DNA of 64,000 nucleotides. It comes from Pinus tabuliformis. Lineage: Eukaryota > Streptophyta > Pinopsida > Pinales > Pinaceae. A program made the position numbers and the translations under genes. This document shows positions 61,073-64,000 of the stretch, in pieces (within the stretch, counting starts at the first letter, position 1; each line of letters starts with the position of its first letter). The notes under the pieces were generated by a model. That model was not told the origin of the DNA. It made no database searches and was given only the letters and a program-made list of their open reading frames with translations. Location of the stretch: NCBI GenBank assembly GCA_031772625.1, contig CM062820.1:316294783-316358782 (forward strand), written 5' to 3'.

Positions 61073-63180
61073 TGTTAGTGTCAGTATTTGTAGCCTTCCT
61101 CCAGTGATCAAACATGCTCTTACACAAGTGATTTTAAGGTGTCAAGGTCAAATTTTATCATTTCAGTGAGTCTTCAAGTAAAATTTGGTCACTAGGCATT
61201 AGGTCTAGGGTGTGATTTTACCCTTATCAAAGTTGTCCAAATGATGTTCCATGTCACCATTCAGCTGATTCTACCATCATTCAGAAGGTTTTCATCATCA
61301 TGCCAAGTTCCATTGGGTCACTTCACACCTTGTTCGTGCTTCAGTTGCGCCTAGGCAAGGTTCACTTCCCTCTCCTAGGGTTTTGAAGCTAATTTCTCTT
61401 GGATGGTCAAATCATCAAAAAATCTTGTATCCTAATGATCATACACCTTCCCCTATCCTTAAAATACCTTATCAAACACTTCCCATCACTGAGATCCCCC
61501 AAATTCCTCATTTTCGCATAAACCCTAGTTTCTTGCTACAACCTGGCAATTTTCTATGGTTGGGCCTGTGTTTTGCCTTTTTGGACCCCTTCCCCTCACT
61601 CAATTTCTGAGATTCCACTTCCCCTACTTCCTAACATCCCTCCATACTTCCCAAAATTTCCTCAAAAATTTATAAGCTCCCTATCCCCTTCATTTCGCTT
61701 CATTTCGGCAAATCCCTTGTCCCACACATCGGGATATGTTTCACTCAAATAATGTTTCTGAGCAATCAAAGATGAATTTGGAAAAACTGAGAGAGGTTTT
61801 TGTCCATAACAGACCAAGGAAGAAAAATCTCCTTCACTGTCTACATAGGTGTTATGGTTTTGAGGAAATGTCAAAAATACAGTTTCCTTGGGAGAATTGA
61901 TGCACCTCTGGAACGACCTCAGAAACATCAAGTTTTATCCTAGCTCGGTTGGCCAAATGACTTGTTTGATGATCCAAATGATAACTAGAGACAAGTAGCT
62001 TTCCAATGAGCTATCATGAGCTCAATTTGGAGTTGAGGAAGGCATTCCAAAGTTGACCGCAACAGCACTCTTCCTTGAGGTAGCCTCATTTGGCACAGTT
62101 CGACCAGTCTTGGGAGATTTGATTTTTGACAGAGAAAATGAACTCCAAATTGAAATATTCTAGTTGGGTTGGAAAGTATACTCAAATACCTTTCCAACAA
62201 GCTATCCTGCACTCAATTTGGACATAGGGAAGACCTCCAAAAGTCACCTGGAAAAGAGCGCGATGCACAGGAGGAGGAGCGCGACAGTTTTATAAATATT
62301 TTCACTCCATATGGTCAGTTATACAAGTGGCAAAGGAAGGCAAAGGGTCACCCAAGCCATGTGTCATGTTTTTGGTGCTGCACCTGTAGCTGATGTTTGG
62401 CTCTCCACCTTCATTTTGTGACCCTTGGGTGTTCTATCTCTTCATGGCACATTCTATATATTGTATGCAAACCATTTGCAAAGTAATTTTTTTTGGTTGG
62501 TTGGCTTGTAACTTCTGGGAGACTGTGGGAAAGAAACTTTGTTTCTGCAATGTATATTTTTACCGAGAATTAATGAAAGGCAGCAGCTCTGTTTCATGAG
62601 ATTCCTGTGGTTGTGAGTGTAGCAAGTGTGTCTCTTATGTTTCATGTGTATCTTGTTATGTTCCATATTTCATTTCATATTCATTTCTGGTGAAATTTTT
62701 CAAATGAGATTAGGTAGAATTCAATTTTATTGCTCTACCTATGGGAAAATTTCATGTACAATGTTCATTCTTCTGTTGAAAAGGATTCATGTTGTCCATG
62801 CCCTTTTCACCTTCTTAATCAATCTCTCCATTCCGCCATATCTTAAAACTAAAATTGCTATGCTTTCCGCCTACCTTGCCTCACGAAATAATCTATGCCT
62901 TTATGTTAAGTTCTCTGTTCATTGAGGTCCATTGGTCCCATAACATCCCAGAAACATAGTCATTCATAAAAATCCCTCCTTATGTTCATTTTCACTTACT
63001 AGCCTAAGATAAATTGTTCGTTGAAAAGTCATATCAGTCCTTTTTGTTCATCTATTCACTGAGTGTGACTCAGAGAGAGCCCTCTCCTGTTCTGGTAGGG
63101 CTAGCTACCAGACTGAGCGTGGTTTGTGGTTACCCTGATTTTTGCCTTCTTTCAGCCTGAGGCAGATTTAGGTGCTAACA
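61073..63180 (+). repeat. Gag-only element 3' LTR
   Basis: 2,108 bp, collinear with 57655-59846 with scattered substitutions (mid-90s percent identity by eye). Confidence 0.92.
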
Positions 63181-63185
63181 GAACC
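63181..63185. repeat. Gag-only element target-site duplication, right
   Basis: GAACC, identical to 57650-57654. Confidence 0.9.
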
Positions 63186-64000
63186 TTTGACACTTTTCAC
63201 ATGCTCTCACCTCAGCACATACATCAGAAAATAAGCTAGGCCAAAAATAGCCAGCTCTCAATATTTTGTATGTAGTAGTTCTCCAATAATGATGACCTCC
63301 ACAAACACTACTATGCATTTCAAATATGACCTTTTTAGATTCCTCTAGATCAATGCATCTCAACAAAACTCCTGTAGGATCTTTCCAATACAAACAATTA
63401 TCCTTGATGCAATACTTAATGGTTTTCAACTTCAAAGATCTCACTCTGCTTTTATCATAATCTGGAGGAGGTTTAAAATATTTCAGAAAATAAATAACAT
63501 CTTTGTACCAGCTACACTCAGCAAGCTTTGAATCTATTGTCATATTGTCAATAGGTTCTGAAATTTTCCCTTCTAGATTATCATCCATGAAATTCAAACC
63601 CAACACTTTACAATTTTCTTCAGCAAGTAGTTTAGCTAATCCTTGACCTTTGATTAGTTTAGTAGGCTTTATCTCTAAATCAAATTCAAGAACTTTAGTC
63701 ACCCATTTACTTCTCTTTCCATCAATATCAGGCTAAACCAATATCTCTCTAACAACATATGAAGGGACATAGGCTATCACTTGAGCATGCAGAATATAAA
63801 CTCTAAAAGCTTTCAGAGCTTTAACTAATGCATAAGCATGCTTTTCCAACATTTCATACTTTAATTCTCTATCTCTAAGAGATATGCTGAAAAATGTTAT
63901 GGGCACTTCTTTATTTTCTGAATATTTTTGTAACAAAACAACAACAATGGTGTCTTGAGAAGCAAATGAGAAGATTAAGAAAGGTTTTGAATATTCAGGA
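63181..64000 (-). pseudogene. Right-hand gypsy element: RNase H end and integrase zinc domain (continues past window)
   Basis: The minus frame from the window edge reads QDTIVVVLLQKYSENK, then RDRELKYEMLEKHAYALVKA and LHAQVIAYVPS. TAG at 63733 (Gln codon by C-to-T) interrupts, then PDIDGKRSKWVTKVLEFDLE and KLIKGQGLAKLLAEENC: the RNase H-integrase junction typical of plant gypsy elements. The integrase HHCC zinc site follows (HSSVCGGHH...GYFWPSL...CEKCQ). The frame meets the gag-only insertion at GGTTC and resumes at 57654. The reverse transcriptase should lie right of the window. Confidence 0.85.

Larger units (their letters stand above)
57655..63180 (+). mobile_element. Non-autonomous gag-only LTR retrotransposon (TR-GAG type), 5.5 kb
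   Basis: LTRs of 2,192 and 2,108 bp, both TGTTAG...CTAACA, flank only 1,226 bp of internal DNA. That DNA holds a primer-binding site, a gag ORF and no protease, reverse transcriptase or integrase. The exact 5-bp duplication GAACC shows insertion by integrase supplied in trans. It sits in the integrase gene of the gypsy element on the opposite strand. The segment before its 3' LTR (about 60968-61072) resembles the segment after that gypsy element's pol, including CTCCATAGCCCAATG and GGAGCCAATGTTAG. It may therefore derive from the same lineage. Confidence 0.9.

Overview
This window is nuclear DNA of a seed plant. The AT-rich, mutation-riddled, deeply nested transposon content and the types of decayed host genes suggest a large gymnosperm (conifer-like) genome. 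That is an inference: no organelle, rRNA or species marker is present. About two thirds of the window is identifiable transposable-element sequence. One host gene looks intact: a two-exon short-chain dehydrogenase/reductase at 35094-36145.

Layout. 1-2078 is the 3' internal end of an LTR retrotransposon with an unrecognised accessory ORF carrying a 7-copy 54-bp repeat, followed by its 3' LTR from 2079. 3541-4178 is a decayed RING-CH (RINGv) gene piece. 9065-9372 is a short poly(A)-tailed retroposon with a 12-bp target duplication. 9866-10938 is a LINE ORF1-like pseudogene. 11944-20826 is a structurally complete L1-type LINE on the minus strand, bounded by a 13-bp target duplication. Its ORF2 is split by a 2,438-bp non-autonomous hAT element (14883-17320) with an 8-bp target duplication and 14-bp terminal inverted repeats. 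22072-28134 is a Copia element with 178-bp LTRs; its leader holds an antisense fragment of a plant glycosyl hydrolase 43-like gene. 28135-34900 has decayed pieces of a kelch-like gene and a GH17 beta-1,3-glucanase gene in otherwise plain AT-rich DNA. The SDR gene follows, then a probable CACTA fragment (37756-38541).

42492-64000 is a retrotransposon nest. A plus-strand accessory ORF (42492-52800) is split by a complete minus-strand Ty3/gypsy chromovirus (43498-51902; 1.9-kb LTRs; AATTG target duplication; chromodomain). Further right is a minus-strand non-chromovirus gypsy pol that runs off the window end. Its integrase is split by a gag-only LTR element (57655-63180; 2.1-2.2-kb LTRs; GAACC target duplication), a TR-GAG-type element. 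The sequence before its 3' LTR resembles that of the gypsy element it interrupts.

Nearly every element is dead by point mutation, and many of the in-frame stops read as C-to-T changes of CAA, CAG or CGA codons. This fits decay of methylated, silenced DNA. No RNA gene, CRISPR array or other multi-gene host system was recognised. The most unusual observations are the gag-only element inside its probable relative, the captured host-gene fragment in the Copia leader, and the TATA box enclosed by a perfect palindrome in the first LTR.
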